A stretch of 64,000 nucleotides of DNA from Flavobacterium lotistagni (GCF_011392125.1 NZ_JAAJBU010000005.1:186001-250000), one strand, 5' to 3'. Positions 8,727 to 18,809 are shown, counted from the first letter of the stretch. Numbers and translations are program-made. Notes: generated by a model from the sequence alone, not told the origin.

Positions 8727-9854
8727 ATGATTACCATTGAAAAAGTTTCCAGCAAAAAGCAACTCAAGTCGTTTGTAATGTTTCCGTTTTCGCTCTATGA
8801 GAACCATCCGTATTGGGTGCCGCCGCTCATAGGCGAAGAAATGGAAACCTTCGACAACAACAAAAATCCCGCACTACAAACCGCCGAAGCCCATTTATAC
8901 TTAGCCTATAAAAACGGTGAAATTGTCGGACGAATTGCAGCCATCATCAACTGGAATGAAGTCAATCTGCAAGGCAAAAAGAAGGTCCGTTTTGGTTGGT
9001 GGGATGTGATTGATGAAGTTGAAGTGACCCAAGCCCTGCTCGAAAAAGTATTTGAACTCGGCAAACAACACCAACTCGAACATGCCGAAGGCCCAATGGG
9101 ATTTTCCAACTTAGACAAAGTTGGCGTGCTCAGTCAAGGTTTTGATTTTATCGGTTCGATGATTACATGGTACAACTATCCTTACTATGTTTCCCATTTG
9201 GAGCAATTGGGTTTTGTGAAAGAAAAAGAATATTTCGAAAGCAACTTTTCGTTCGATTTGGTCGACCCGTCGTTTTTTGTGAAAGTCAACGATTTGGTAA
9301 AGAAACGCTACCAACTCACTCCACTGAATTTCACGCGAACCAAAGACATCATGCCCTATGTTGACAAAATGTTCGATTTGTTCAACACGACCTACGCGAA
9401 TCTGGCTTCGTTTGTGGCCATTACCGATGTACAGCGCGAATATTTCAAGAAGAAATACATTCCATTTATCAACCCGGAATATATTAAATTCATTGTCGAT
9501 AAAAATGACACCTTGATTGCCTTCAGTATTGTGATGCCTTCATTTTCAGAGGCTTTGCAAAAATCGAAAGGCAAGTTGTTTCCCTTTGGTTGGTATCATT
9601 TACTACAAGCCCGAAAGCACAGCAAGGAAGTATTGTTCTATTTGATAGGTGTAGCACCTGAGTACCAAAGCAAAGGCATCACGGCGATTATTTTCGACGA
9701 ATATTACAAAACTTTCAAAGCCAAAGGAATTACCAATTGTATCCGAACACCGGAACTTGAAGAAAATCACGCCATCCACAACCTCTGGAAACACGTCGAT
9801 CCGCGGGTGACTAGAAGAAGAAGAACGTACATGAAGTTAATTAATAATGAATAG
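8727..9854 (+). CDS. GNAT-superfamily acyltransferase-like protein
   Basis: 375 residues, no signal peptide, so cytoplasmic. The opening (PFSLYENHPYWVPPLIGEE) and a C-terminal stretch with FYLIGVAPEYQSKGITAIIF match the large two-lobed GNAT-like family common in Bacteroidota; the V-x-P-x-x-Q-x-K-G segment is motif A, which binds the acyl-CoA pyrophosphate. The substrate is unknown. It is co-directional with the barrel gene and converges on a PLP-dependent acyltransferase. A shared lipid role with that neighbour is only a suggestion from position. No clear promoter box was found in the 60-nt gap, so it is probably co-transcribed with the barrel gene. Confidence 0.75.
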   Translation: MITIEKVSSKKQLKSFVMFPFSLYENHPYWVPPLIGEEMETFDNNKNPALQTAEAHLYLAYKNGEIVGRIAAIINWNEVNLQGKKKVRFGWWDVIDEVEVTQALLEKVFELGKQHQLEHAEGPMGFSNLDKVGVLSQGFDFIGSMITWYNYPYYVSHLEQLGFVKEKEYFESNFSFDLVDPSFFVKVNDLVKKRYQLTPLNFTRTKDIMPYVDKMFDLFNTTYANLASFVAITDVQREYFKKKYIPFINPEYIKFIVDKNDTLIAFSIVMPSFSEALQKSKGKLFPFGWYHLLQARKHSKEVLFYLIGVAPEYQSKGITAIIFDEYYKTFKAKGITNCIRTPELEENHAIHNLWKHVDPRVTRRRRTYMKLINNE

Positions 9855-9856
9855 TT

Positions 9857-9923
9857 AATAATTAATAATTCATGTTGGAGTAAAAAAAAGCGCCCCGTTT
9901 CCGAAGCGCCATTATTAATTATT
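9857..9923 (-). terminator. Terminator with nested AT-rich outer stem
   Basis: On the leftward strand, GCGCTTCG pairs with CGGGGCGC around a GAAA loop (9890-9909, two G-U pairs) and is followed by eight T (9882-9889). An outer 13-bp AT-only inverted repeat (9857-9869 / 9911-9923) encloses it. It serves the PLP enzyme gene. Confidence 0.8.
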
Positions 9924-9938
9924 CAATATTAATTATTG

Positions 9939-11198
9939 CTAACTGACATCAACTGTCGTTTTCTCGGCTATCGCTTTGTAAGTTCCGTTGGTCAATTTCT
10001 CACGAATGGCTTCGAACGCTGTCAAGGTTTCGTCGATATCGGCCAAAGTGTGTGAAGCCGTCGGAATCATACGCAACAAAATAATGCCTTTCGGGATTAC
10101 CGGATAAACTACAATCGACAAGAAAATTCCGTAATTCTCGCGCAAATCGTTGACCATCACCATTGCTTCGGGAATACTTCCGTGCAAATAAACCGGCGTG
10201 ACACAAGTATTGGTATCGCCAATGTCAAAACCTCTGGCTTTCAAACCGTTTTGCAACGCGTTCACATTTTCCCACAACTTGTCTTTGAGTTCCGGATGGC
10301 TTCTAAGCAATTCCAAACGCTTCAAAGCACCAACGGTTTGAATCATCGGCAAAGCCTTGGCAAACATTTGCGAGCGCAAGTTGTATTTCAAATAATCAAT
10401 GATGTCTTTATCTGCGGCGATGAATGCCCCGATGCTCGCCATCGATTTGGCAAAAGTCGAGAAATACACATCAATTCCGTCTTGGCAACCTTGCTCCTCA
10501 CCTGCACCGGCGCCAGTTTTTCCTAGCGTTCCGAAACCGTGCGCATCGTCTACTAATAAACGGAAATTGTATTTCTTTTTCATTTCCACGATTTCTTTCA
10601 GCTTACCTTGTTGGCCGCGCATTCCGAAAACACCCTCGGTAATGAATAGAATTCCGCCTCCGGTTTCCAAAGCCATTTTGGTGGCGCGCTGCAGGTTTTT
10701 CTCCATGCTATCCAGGTCGTTGTGCTTGTAGGTAAAACGTTTGCCCATGTGCAAGCGAACGCCATCGATAATACAGGCATGCGCATCTACGTCGTAGACA
10801 ATAATGTCATTTTTTGTCACTAGCGCATCAATGGTCGACATGATTCCTTGGTAACCAAAATTGAGCAAATAAGCGGATTCTTTCATCACGAAAGCCGCCA
10901 ATTCCTGCTCTAATTGTTCGTGTAAGGTGGTGTGTCCAGACATCATTCTGGCACCCATCGGATAAGCCGCGCCGTATTGGATGGCCGCATCGGTATCTGC
11001 TTTTCTAACTTCCGGATGGTTGGCCAACCCTAAATAATCGTTCAAGCTCCAGTTCAAAATCGGTTTGCCGTGAAATTGCATTCTCGGGCCAAGTTCGCCA
11101 TCGAGTTTCGGAAATACATAATATCCTTCGGCCTGCGACGCCCATCTGCCCAGCGGCCCTTTATTGTTTTGGATTCTCTCGAATAAATCTTTTACCAT
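9939..11198 (-). CDS. PLP-dependent alpha-oxoamine synthase (serine palmitoyltransferase / cysteate acyltransferase type)
   Basis: 419 residues of the AONS/KBL/SPT family, which condenses an amino acid with an acyl thioester and releases CO2. Visible features: Lys251 in STFAKS as the Schiff-base lysine, D218-D219-A-H220 holding the pyridine ring, and His140 in DVDAHA as the stacking histidine. In Bacteroidota such enzymes make either sphinganine bases (SPT) or, in Flavobacterium, capnine-type sulfonolipid precursors (cysteate acyltransferase). The sequence alone does not tell which amino acid is used. The start is set at 11198, because the promoter box at 11235-11242 lies downstream of the longer start at 11258. 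It has its own terminator. Confidence 0.85.
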   Translation of the reverse strand: MVKDLFERIQNNKGPLGRWASQAEGYYVFPKLDGELGPRMQFHGKPILNWSLNDYLGLANHPEVRKADTDAAIQYGAAYPMGARMMSGHTTLHEQLEQELAAFVMKESAYLLNFGYQGIMSTIDALVTKNDIIVYDVDAHACIIDGVRLHMGKRFTYKHNDLDSMEKNLQRATKMALETGGGILFITEGVFGMRGQQGKLKEIVEMKKKYNFRLLVDDAHGFGTLGKTGAGAGEEQGCQDGIDVYFSTFAKSMASIGAFIAADKDIIDYLKYNLRSQMFAKALPMIQTVGALKRLELLRSHPELKDKLWENVNALQNGLKARGFDIGDTNTCVTPVYLHGSIPEAMVMVNDLRENYGIFLSIVVYPVIPKGIILLRMIPTASHTLADIDETLTAFEAIREKLTNGTYKAIAEKTTVDVS

Positions 11199-11234
11199 GA
11201 CAATCAGTATAAATTTCGATATTTTTTGATGCCG

Positions 11235-11242
11235 CAAAAGTA
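11235..11242 (-). promoter_or_regulatory. -7 promoter box (TACTTTTG)
   Basis: Exact TAnnTTTG on the leftward strand, 37 nt before the ATG at 11198; it rules out the longer reading frame. Confidence 0.65.
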
Positions 11243-11286
11243 AGGATTTTAACGTCAAATTGAGGCTTAATGCTATTTATTTTTAG

Positions 11287-11365
11287 AAGCTTCTTCCCGC
11301 TATTCACTACAATCTTTTACTGCGAACACCGCAGCAAAAGGATTTTCGTTTCTATCGGGGCTAGG
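11287..11365 (+). repeat. Arms-and-hairpin repeat, divergent copy
   Basis: Same architecture as the elements at 1699 and 37776 but of the second subfamily: left arm GAAGCTTCTTCCCGCT, right arm ATCGGGGCTAGG, and a core hairpin CTTTTaCTGCG...CGCAGcAAAAG. It lies between two leftward genes. Confidence 0.7.
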
Positions 11366-11433
11366 ACACTACACAAACCAAGAAACTACTGATTTGAAAT
11401 AAGCAAAAAATCACTGTGACAATTCTTCTAAAC

Positions 11434-11464
11434 AAAAAAGCCCTTCCGTTTCCGAAAGGGCTTT
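11434..11464 (-). terminator. Terminator of the 2014-residue protein gene
   Basis: Leftward strand: AAGCCCTT pairs with AAGGGCTT (11438-11463) with an inner CG-GAAA-CG cap, then six T. It sits 21 nt after the stop codon. Confidence 0.8.
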
Positions 11465-11484
11465 CTGTTATAATGTGTCCATTT

Positions 11485-14400
11485 TTAGAATGGATAGTTC
11501 GCGAAAATAGAATTCTCGATATTGATAAAGACATTATCCAAATCCGCGTTATCCACAACACCATCTCCGTTCAAATCCGTAGCTAAAACCCCGAAGTTTG
11601 AATTCTCGATATCCGGGAAAATCGAATCCAAATCAGCGTTATCGATTACCTGATCTAGGTTCAAATCTCCTGTATACATAGCAAAAACTCCAGTTTCAAT
11701 CTCTCTCATATTATCACCATAAGCTTGTGAAGCACCTGATGAGAAGTCATAAGAAAGTGGCGTAGTACCCACTGCCTGAGCAGTAGCTGACCATGTCTCG
11801 ATGATGTTCGAACCTTTTACTACGATGTAGTAGGAACCTGCTGCTGCAGTATTGAACGTACAAGTTAAAGTACCATCGGTTTTCAAAGTACCAATCGCAG
11901 TATCAACCAAAGCATAACTTGTAGCATCATGCAACTCGATAGTCAAATCTTCTACTTCGTCTGCTGGTGATACATAATCTTGGTTCAACTTCACTGAGTT
12001 CATCGTGCTGCCTCCAATGTAGTAGCCTTCAATAAACAAAGTCAAGTTTACTACTGAACCTGCTGAACATGGGTTCGTTGGGTTAAGTGCTGGGTTTGTA
12101 TCATCACAATCCAAATCATTGGTTGAATATCCGGCTGGCGTATTCACCCCTGAACAAACTGAAGCGGTAGCTGTACTTCCGTAAGTATCACCGTCAGCAT
12201 CTACATAGAAGGTAGCGAATTGGTAGATAGCAGAGTTTGTATCGTCGCAATCAGTGTTGTTAACTGAATAGCCTGCTGTTGGAGGTGTATTGGCATCTAC
12301 AGCACACAAAGAAGTAGTGGTTGCACCTGTGCCATATCCATCGTTATCGCCATCAGTATAGAAAGCAAAAGTTTCGTGTTTATTGACATCTTCATCATCG
12401 CAATCTGTATCATCAGTTACATAACCTGAAGGCTGTCCTGTACAACTCAACTGACTAACGGCGGGATTCCCGAAACCATCAGTATCGTTATCTTGATAGT
12501 AAGTGATATTTTCAGCGATTCCGGTAATGAAAACCACATTATTAGAATCTACTACAATCGAAGACGAACCATCTGCGCGCTCCACAGCAGTAATAGTCAG
12601 CAATTGGAAATTTGCAGACAATGGTAACGGAATTTCAAAAGTAGCCGCTCCACTAGCATCAGCAACACTTGTCAACACACTTTGCGTTGGTCCTTCATTG
12701 ATGTTATAATAAATTCTAGATGCCAAATTCGGTGTCAATCCGTTCACGTCAAAAGTTCCGTTGGCTCCTTCACAAACGGTAGCACCGCTGTAGGAAACAG
12801 AATCAAAAGTTGGTGGCGCAGCAGTAGTAGTAACTTGAATCACGTTGGAATAATCAGACGTGCTATTAGGGCTATAGGCTCTTACTCGGTAGTAGTAATC
12901 GGTAAGTTCAGCCAAACCACTAACTGCTTGAGACAATCCATTGACTGATAAATTCTCATAAATCGAGAAGCTTGGAGGGTTTCCTGTTACAACAATAGAA
13001 TCTATTGCGCTTGTTCCACCAGCAGCTACAGTTCCGGAGACTGCATTATTGCTGGTCATGATCCATCTGAGCATTACCGATGCTTGATTATCACATGTTG
13101 CTGGTAAAGCAATATCGCTTAAAACTCCTGAAGTCCAGTTGTTTCCTACTGTTACAATCGCTCCGCTTACATCAGCCCAAGAACCACCAGCATTGATACT
13201 GTACTGCACTTTGAAGTCTTTCGGACCTGTATTAGAAGAACGTTGGGCCGAAGACAATTTAATTGACGAATATCCAACAGTAGAAATATCAATTTGCCAA
13301 TATTTAGTTCCATTTCCTGAGTTCCAACTAGCACCTGAAGCAGCACTAGTGGTACTAGATTGAACTGAATTAAATGACAAAGTACCGACACCTCCAACCG
13401 CAGTCAAGGTTTTTCCGTCATTGGCAGTAATACCACCATCAATTGTAGCATTGTCATTTGTCAACGGGAAATTCCAGTCTGCAATAGTAGTGATAGCACC
13501 AATAAAGTTTGGATCGGTACTAACATCTAATAAATAAGATTCCGCACCGGTGACAGCTTCCCAATTGGCTACAAAACTACCACTTGAAACAGAAGTTCCA
13601 GCCGTAGCTACAGGCCCAGTAGTCAAACCTAAAGTAGTAAAGGTTTCAACATCTCCATAAGAAATACCTAAAGCAGAAGAATCTGTGGCATAAGCTCTTA
13701 CGTAATACAAAGTATTTGGTGTCAAAGTAGTTAAAGTTACTGGGAATCCTGAAACTTGAACAGCTCCGGCAAAATCACTAAACAAGCTGTACTGGATTCC
13801 TGAATCAGTTATAGCCGAACAACCCGCTTCGGTCAGACCGTCTATGGTAGCTCCAATAACAGTAATCGCAGTAGGAGTTCCGGTAACAACCGTAGCTGGC
13901 GTATTGATTCCGGATCCGGTTACTGAAACAAAAATAGTTGGCGCTCCACCACCACTTACCGGAATGTTGCCATCGTAAGATTGCGCAAGTGTTGGCGTAA
14001 ATTTCACCGAAATGATTTCAAGCAAGTCTCCATTCACGTCTGGCGACAAAGTAATCGATGCATCGTAAGTGTTTGTTCCGGAATTGAAGAAAGTGTATCC
14101 ATCCAACGGTCCGACAGTGATATCGCTTTCAAGCAATTCACCGAGTAATCCGAATGTGTTGGCAGAAGAAGTGGTGTTGATACAAATGCTTCCAAAACCA
14201 CTCAATGGATCAGCCGTTAGTGTCGGTGTAGTAACTGGCAAAGTACTTACTGAAGCCGACGGACCAAAAGCGGTTTCTACATTGGCTCCGTTTCTGGCTT
14301 TTACCGAATAAGTATATGAAGTATTAGGATTCAATCCGGTTACCGAAATTAAATGCGGCGAAGGCAAAAGCAACCAATCAAAGGCAGATTGCCAAACTGC

Positions 14401-17400
14401 AGTTGCTCCAAGAGTTCCATTAGCCTGCAAGTATTGGCTATTGATTTGAATCGCATATTGCGTAGTGTTTGGGTTGTTGCTAATATCAAAATCAAAATCA
14501 AAAGATGTTGTGGTGATATTAGTAGCCGCGTTGGGTTGTACTGGCACGTTGGCTAAAGTGTAAAAACTTTGAGGAGCTCCGTAACCATATCCTTGCGCAC
14601 TATTGGCGTAGGCTGTGTAGAAATATTCAGTATCTGAAAATAGTACATTACCGGTTCCTAGTGAAAAAGTACCCGTACCAATACTTGGCGATGGATTCTG
14701 TAATTGAATCACTCCTGGTTCTCCTAGGGTAGGTGTAAAGTCTGTGATAGAATAAAAGATACCATTTCCTAAAACATCAGAACCTCCAGTTGAAGTAACA
14801 TCACCTGTTAAAGTAGCGGACTCAATGGTAATATCAGTAGCCGGCGTAACGGTAACCACAGTAGGTGGCGGCAAAACTACAGCTCCGTAAATTGTCAAAT
14901 CATCTACTCTGAAAGTTCCTGAAGATGCTGCGGCACCACCAGCCAAATCAGAACGCTGTGTTCCATAAGGATAAATACGGAAAGTAACTGTTCCAGAGAT
15001 TGGTGTATTGAAATCTGCAAAATCCCAAGACAATTGCGTTGCCGTTGTAGTGGTAAGTGCCGTATTGTTCATTGAAGTTGAAGTGGCAAAACCATCAGTA
15101 CTATAACGAACTTCAAGCTGGTTTGGTGCTGTTCCACTACCGGAACGCAGGAATGATACTTTGGTTAAATTCAATCGATAACCTGAAGCAGCTGTTGCTC
15201 CAAATTCAACATAAGAATTGTTATTAATACTCGAAGTAACATTCAAACCTGTTGAACTAAATGAGTTATTAAGGTTAGAACAAGTCATCGTGCCACGAGT
15301 AGCAATTGCACCAATAACGTTAGGCTCTACTACTGGAACATTTCCTTGGGTTGGGCAAGCAGAAGTTCCTGTGAATTGGTTGAGGTATAAAGCCGCTTCT
15401 ACGGTTCTGGTTTGAGTTAAATCCGGAGCTGCCGCATAGTTGGTATTACCGGCCTGCTTGGCAGTAATGGTTACCAAACCTGTACCTAGAATAGTTAAAG
15501 TGTTGCCCGAAATCGAAGCCACACTAGGATTTGAACTCTCAAAAGTGACTGCCAATCCTGAAGATGCTGTACCATTTAGAGTAATAGGAGCCGTTAAGGT
15601 AGTCAACTCTGGCAATGTTCCAAAGAAAGTAATGGTTTGCGAAAGTTGTGTAATGGTCGCGTCAGCAACTGTGGGCTGAGTTAAAGCATAATTTCCTGCT
15701 TGTGCGCCAGTAATGGTATAACCCGTAACTGTTACAGCTTGCGTTCCAGCATTAGCCGTCGCAAATTGAGCGACTGGTGTACCTGCGATAGTCACTACAT
15801 CGCTGCCAATTGGAGCTGGGGATAAAACCGCCGTTCCAGTTAAAGTTGCCGTAGTATTTCCGTCATAAGGTTTATCTAAAGCAGAGATTCCTGTGATAGT
15901 AATTCCAAGTGGTGTTACTGTAAGAGTTTGAAGTTGATCAATGGCTGGATTGTGCGTGGCATCTCCAGCTTGAGAAGCGGTAATAGTAGTAGTTCCAGCT
16001 CCAACAATCACCGCAGTGTTTCCAGAAATAGTAGCTACCGCAGTATTTGAGCTAGTATAGGTAATAGGATTTCCACCCGGATTGTCCGACGTAGCTAACA
16101 AATCAACACTAGCTGTTCCGTATACTACGCTTCCAAGAGCAGGAAAAGTAATTACCTGATCATCTAAGGAAGAAGGGTTAATAGTCGCATTAGCAACTGT
16201 GGGCTGACTCAAAGAATAATTCGCCGCTTTAGTTCCTGTAATGGTATAACCTGTTACTGTAACTGGCCATGTTCCTACCGCAGCAGATGAAAAATTCGCA
16301 ACCGGCGTGCCTCCAAGAACCACATCATCAGAAAAAAGCACTCCGTTTAGTACCGCGGTTCCGGTTAAAGTCGCCGTAGTATTTCCATCAAAATCTTTGT
16401 CTTGTGCACTCAGTCCGGTGATTGTAAGTCCTAATTGGGAAACGGTATTTCCTGAACTCGATGTCACAATATTAGCACTTGGCGCTGGGCTACTAGAAAG
16501 CACCACCGCATTTTGACTATTATAATTTCCTGCCGAAGCATTGTCTTTCAATCGAACTAAGAATGCCACACCACCTGCGTTGGCTTCAGCAGCAGTATAA
16601 GAAGCAGTGGCTCCATAGGAAACCACATCATTTCTTGACACTTCAAAACCCGTTTGGGCCGTAGCTACTAGCGGATTTGACAACAAACTTCCTGAAACCG
16701 CAAAAGACTGTGAAGCTGAAGCCGTTCCATAAGTAGTAGAAAATGCAGTAGATGAAGTAGTACCACCATTAATTAATGACGCAGATGGAGCTACGTCTGC
16801 CCATGAAGTTCCTACACGAATGGCGTCAATAGTGGCCGTTGGAGAATTTCCTTGTCTGATAGCCACCGCACTTAAAGAGGCTGCATCTGCACCGGAAGTT
16901 ACGGTTTGCAATGGCGCTCCAGCCGCACTTTCAGTAGCCGCAAATGTGGGTAAAATCCATAAATCTACTTGGTCGTTAGTTGCACCGGCAATGAAAGTAT
17001 ACTTGGCTACAAGCATGTAGGTCGTCCCTAAAGTAAAGTTGGTAGTTGCGGCTGTTCCGTTGGCCGATTTACCTACTCCAAATCTGAGGTTTCCACTATT
17101 TGTATTGGCGTGAATCCTTACGTTAAAAGTACTCGGAGCCGTGTAATAGTGTAAAAAATAATCACCACTTGTACCTACCGCTGTTATATTCACAAGACAA
17201 CTCATGTAAACCGTTCCTGAGTTCTGCGAAGTAAAACTTCTGTTGTGATCACCGACACCAGAGCTTGAAGTTGTGGCGGCACCACCAACACCAGAATCTG
17301 CATGACCTGCGAAAGTAAGACCAGTATTGGTATACTGAACATAATTGCTAGAACCACTATGGGAGACCCAATTCGGGCTCGCGGCCGTTTGTAGGTTTCC

Positions 17401-17529
17401 CGGTGTAGAATAGCTGAAATTTTCTGTCAACAACTGCGCAAAACCTTGAATAGGTAGACACAGCAACAGGAAAGCGAAACACCAGAACATAAAAGTGTTT
17501 ACTTTCTTAGAAAGTAGCATATTTTTCAT
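11485..17529 (-). CDS. Giant secreted multidomain surface protein with dockerin-like C-terminus
   Basis: 2014 residues. Signal peptide 1-31. Then a lectin-like beta-sandwich (to about 240), two YDG/MBG-type repeats (about 365-450 and 540-635, each with YDGNTTATLTGTAVL or close variant and VTVTGYTITG) alternating with two Ig-like domains, several fibronectin-III-like modules, and three MopE-type calcium/metal motifs around 1690-1820 (DGDNDGYG followed by NTDCDD). The last 193 residues are a beta domain then two dockerin-like calcium loops, DLNLDQVIDNAD at 1955 and DLNGDGVVDNAD at 1985, ending NYPF. There is no recognisable T9SS type A or B domain. Probably a surface adhesin or matrix protein; no catalytic domain is visible. 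Single-gene unit with promoter and terminator. Confidence 0.85.
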   Translation of the reverse strand: MKNMLLSKKVNTFMFWCFAFLLLCLPIQGFAQLLTENFSYSTPGNLQTAASPNWVSHSGSSNYVQYTNTGLTFAGHADSGVGGAATTSSSGVGDHNRSFTSQNSGTVYMSCLVNITAVGTSGDYFLHYYTAPSTFNVRIHANTNSGNLRFGVGKSANGTAATTNFTLGTTYMLVAKYTFIAGATNDQVDLWILPTFAATESAAGAPLQTVTSGADAASLSAVAIRQGNSPTATIDAIRVGTSWADVAPSASLINGGTTSSTAFSTTYGTASASQSFAVSGSLLSNPLVATAQTGFEVSRNDVVSYGATASYTAAEANAGGVAFLVRLKDNASAGNYNSQNAVVLSSSPAPSANIVTSSSGNTVSQLGLTITGLSAQDKDFDGNTTATLTGTAVLNGVLFSDDVVLGGTPVANFSSAAVGTWPVTVTGYTITGTKAANYSLSQPTVANATINPSSLDDQVITFPALGSVVYGTASVDLLATSDNPGGNPITYTSSNTAVATISGNTAVIVGAGTTTITASQAGDATHNPAIDQLQTLTVTPLGITITGISALDKPYDGNTTATLTGTAVLSPAPIGSDVVTIAGTPVAQFATANAGTQAVTVTGYTITGAQAGNYALTQPTVADATITQLSQTITFFGTLPELTTLTAPITLNGTASSGLAVTFESSNPSVASISGNTLTILGTGLVTITAKQAGNTNYAAAPDLTQTRTVEAALYLNQFTGTSACPTQGNVPVVEPNVIGAIATRGTMTCSNLNNSFSSTGLNVTSSINNNSYVEFGATAASGYRLNLTKVSFLRSGSGTAPNQLEVRYSTDGFATSTSMNNTALTTTTATQLSWDFADFNTPISGTVTFRIYPYGTQRSDLAGGAAASSGTFRVDDLTIYGAVVLPPPTVVTVTPATDITIESATLTGDVTSTGGSDVLGNGIFYSITDFTPTLGEPGVIQLQNPSPSIGTGTFSLGTGNVLFSDTEYFYTAYANSAQGYGYGAPQSFYTLANVPVQPNAATNITTTSFDFDFDISNNPNTTQYAIQINSQYLQANGTLGATAVWQSAFDWLLLPSPHLISVTGLNPNTSYTYSVKARNGANVETAFGPSASVSTLPVTTPTLTADPLSGFGSICINTTSSANTFGLLGELLESDITVGPLDGYTFFNSGTNTYDASITLSPDVNGDLLEIISVKFTPTLAQSYDGNIPVSGGGAPTIFVSVTGSGINTPATVVTGTPTAITVIGATIDGLTEAGCSAITDSGIQYSLFSDFAGAVQVSGFPVTLTTLTPNTLYYVRAYATDSSALGISYGDVETFTTLGLTTGPVATAGTSVSSGSFVANWEAVTGAESYLLDVSTDPNFIGAITTIADWNFPLTNDNATIDGGITANDGKTLTAVGGVGTLSFNSVQSSTTSAASGASWNSGNGTKYWQIDISTVGYSSIKLSSAQRSSNTGPKDFKVQYSINAGGSWADVSGAIVTVGNNWTSGVLSDIALPATCDNQASVMLRWIMTSNNAVSGTVAAGGTSAIDSIVVTGNPPSFSIYENLSVNGLSQAVSGLAELTDYYYRVRAYSPNSTSDYSNVIQVTTTAAPPTFDSVSYSGATVCEGANGTFDVNGLTPNLASRIYYNINEGPTQSVLTSVADASGAATFEIPLPLSANFQLLTITAVERADGSSSIVVDSNNVVFITGIAENITYYQDNDTDGFGNPAVSQLSCTGQPSGYVTDDTDCDDEDVNKHETFAFYTDGDNDGYGTGATTTSLCAVDANTPPTAGYSVNNTDCDDTNSAIYQFATFYVDADGDTYGSTATASVCSGVNTPAGYSTNDLDCDDTNPALNPTNPCSAGSVVNLTLFIEGYYIGGSTMNSVKLNQDYVSPADEVEDLTIELHDATSYALVDTAIGTLKTDGTLTCTFNTAAAGSYYIVVKGSNIIETWSATAQAVGTTPLSYDFSSGASQAYGDNMREIETGVFAMYTGDLNLDQVIDNADLDSIFPDIENSNFGVLATDLNGDGVVDNADLDNVFINIENSIFANYPF

Positions 17530-17885
17530 AAATAATTAAAATTGAGTTGACGCAAAAATATAGATAATTTCCCTGAGCAGCGGCAATTTAGATGAAGTAA
17601 TTGTTAATTTTTGTCAACAGTTTGAATTGACCCTGATTTTATGGCGTTTTGTCGATGATAACGATAATTTAACACAAGAAAATAATGACAGATTTTTCAC
17701 AAAAACCAACAAAATCAATAATTTAACCATCCGAATTTTATCAAAAAATAGAAAATTTGTAGGAAACAAAACCATTCTTCAACTTCGTAATTAAGTTATT
17801 CATACTAATTCTTTTGCATTACATCGAAAATAAAATCTCATTCCATATTTATTGGTAATTTAGCCGAAAATTTAAAAGACAAAAT
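17530..17885. other. Divergent 356-bp promoter region
   Basis: AT-rich gap between two divergent surface-protein genes. Leftward it holds the exact box at 17553-17560. Rightward there are only near matches, TTCTTTTG at 17809-17816 and TAATTTAG at 17856-17863 (each seven of eight). No ORF, strong hairpin or repeat is seen in the middle 200 bp. Confidence 0.6.
17553..17560 (-). promoter_or_regulatory. -7 promoter box (TATTTTTG)
   Basis: Exact TAnnTTTG on the leftward strand, 23 nt before the start codon of the giant surface protein. Confidence 0.65.
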
Positions 17886-18809
17886 ATGAAGACAAATTAC
17901 ACTGTATTTAAAATGCTTGCCCTAACATTATTGTTTACTTGTAATTCTTGGGCACAAGCAACAATAGCACAATGGAGATTTAATGGCGCAGATGCAAACT
18001 CAATTCCTGGAGGCGGTAGTGCTCCTTTAGTTTCCCTTGGAGCTGGTACGGCAGAATTGATTGGAGGTACTACTGGTGCGTTCGCTGCCGGAAATGCATC
18101 AGCAGAAACTACAGAAACTGAACCTACTGCCACAAACTTCGGATGGCAAACTACTGGTTATGCTCCGGCCGGAACAGATAACAAAGTCAGAGGTGTTCAG
18201 TATAACGTCAGCTCTGTTGGACAAGCTGGCATCGTTTTTAAATTTGAACAACGCCTAAGTAATAGTGCAAGCAATACTTATGTAGTGCTTTACACTGCCG
18301 ATAGAACCGCTGCGAGCCCTGTTTGGGTTGAAGCGCAAACTTTTACTTTTACACCTGCCGCTACTGGAACTGGAGACACTTGGTATAATGGAAGAACTGT
18401 TGATGTTTCTTCAGTTACTGCCTTGGACAACAACCCTAATATTGCTTTCAAAATTGTGAGCGCATTCGATCCAATCGTTGGAGATTATGTGGCGGCTAGA
18501 TCTACAAACGTCTATTCTGCCGGAACCGGAGGAACTGTTCGTTATGATATGGTAACCGTTACCAGTAATGTAACTTTAGGTGTTTCCCAATTCGAAGCCA
18601 ACGACAAAAGTTTAAGAGTATATCCCAATCCATCCAACAAAGAAATTGTAACTCTAAGCCAAACTGAAGATATTACGGTTTCAGATGTTACTGGAAAAGT
18701 GATTCTTACCGCTAAGAACACTTCAACAATTGATACGCGTTCGTTCAACAGAGGTGTTTATTTCATCAAAACTGCTTCAGGCGCTACGGCAAAATTGATG
18801 GTGAACTAA
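17886..18809 (+). CDS. T9SS type A sorting-domain protein
   Basis: 307 residues. Signal peptide about 1-23 (ends NSWAQ). Residues 25-230 form one beta-sandwich-like domain rich in Thr, Ala and Gly with no catalytic motif I recognise. The C-terminal 70 residues are a type IX secretion type A domain: VYPNPSNKEIVTLS, then ITVSDVTGKVI, then FNRGVYFIKTASGATAKLMV. It is therefore expected to cross the outer membrane through the T9SS and be anchored or released. It is divergent from the giant surface protein, and a terminator follows 22 nt after the stop. Confidence 0.85.
   Translation: MKTNYTVFKMLALTLLFTCNSWAQATIAQWRFNGADANSIPGGGSAPLVSLGAGTAELIGGTTGAFAAGNASAETTETEPTATNFGWQTTGYAPAGTDNKVRGVQYNVSSVGQAGIVFKFEQRLSNSASNTYVVLYTADRTAASPVWVEAQTFTFTPAATGTGDTWYNGRTVDVSSVTALDNNPNIAFKIVSAFDPIVGDYVAARSTNVYSAGTGGTVRYDMVTVTSNVTLGVSQFEANDKSLRVYPNPSNKEIVTLSQTEDITVSDVTGKVILTAKNTSTIDTRSFNRGVYFIKTASGATAKLMVN

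Noticed and set aside
11485..12070. Cellulosome dockerin
   Set aside because: Dockerin-like loops are present, but there is no cohesin, scaffoldin or cellulase in the window, and such ends occur on Bacteroidota surface proteins in general.
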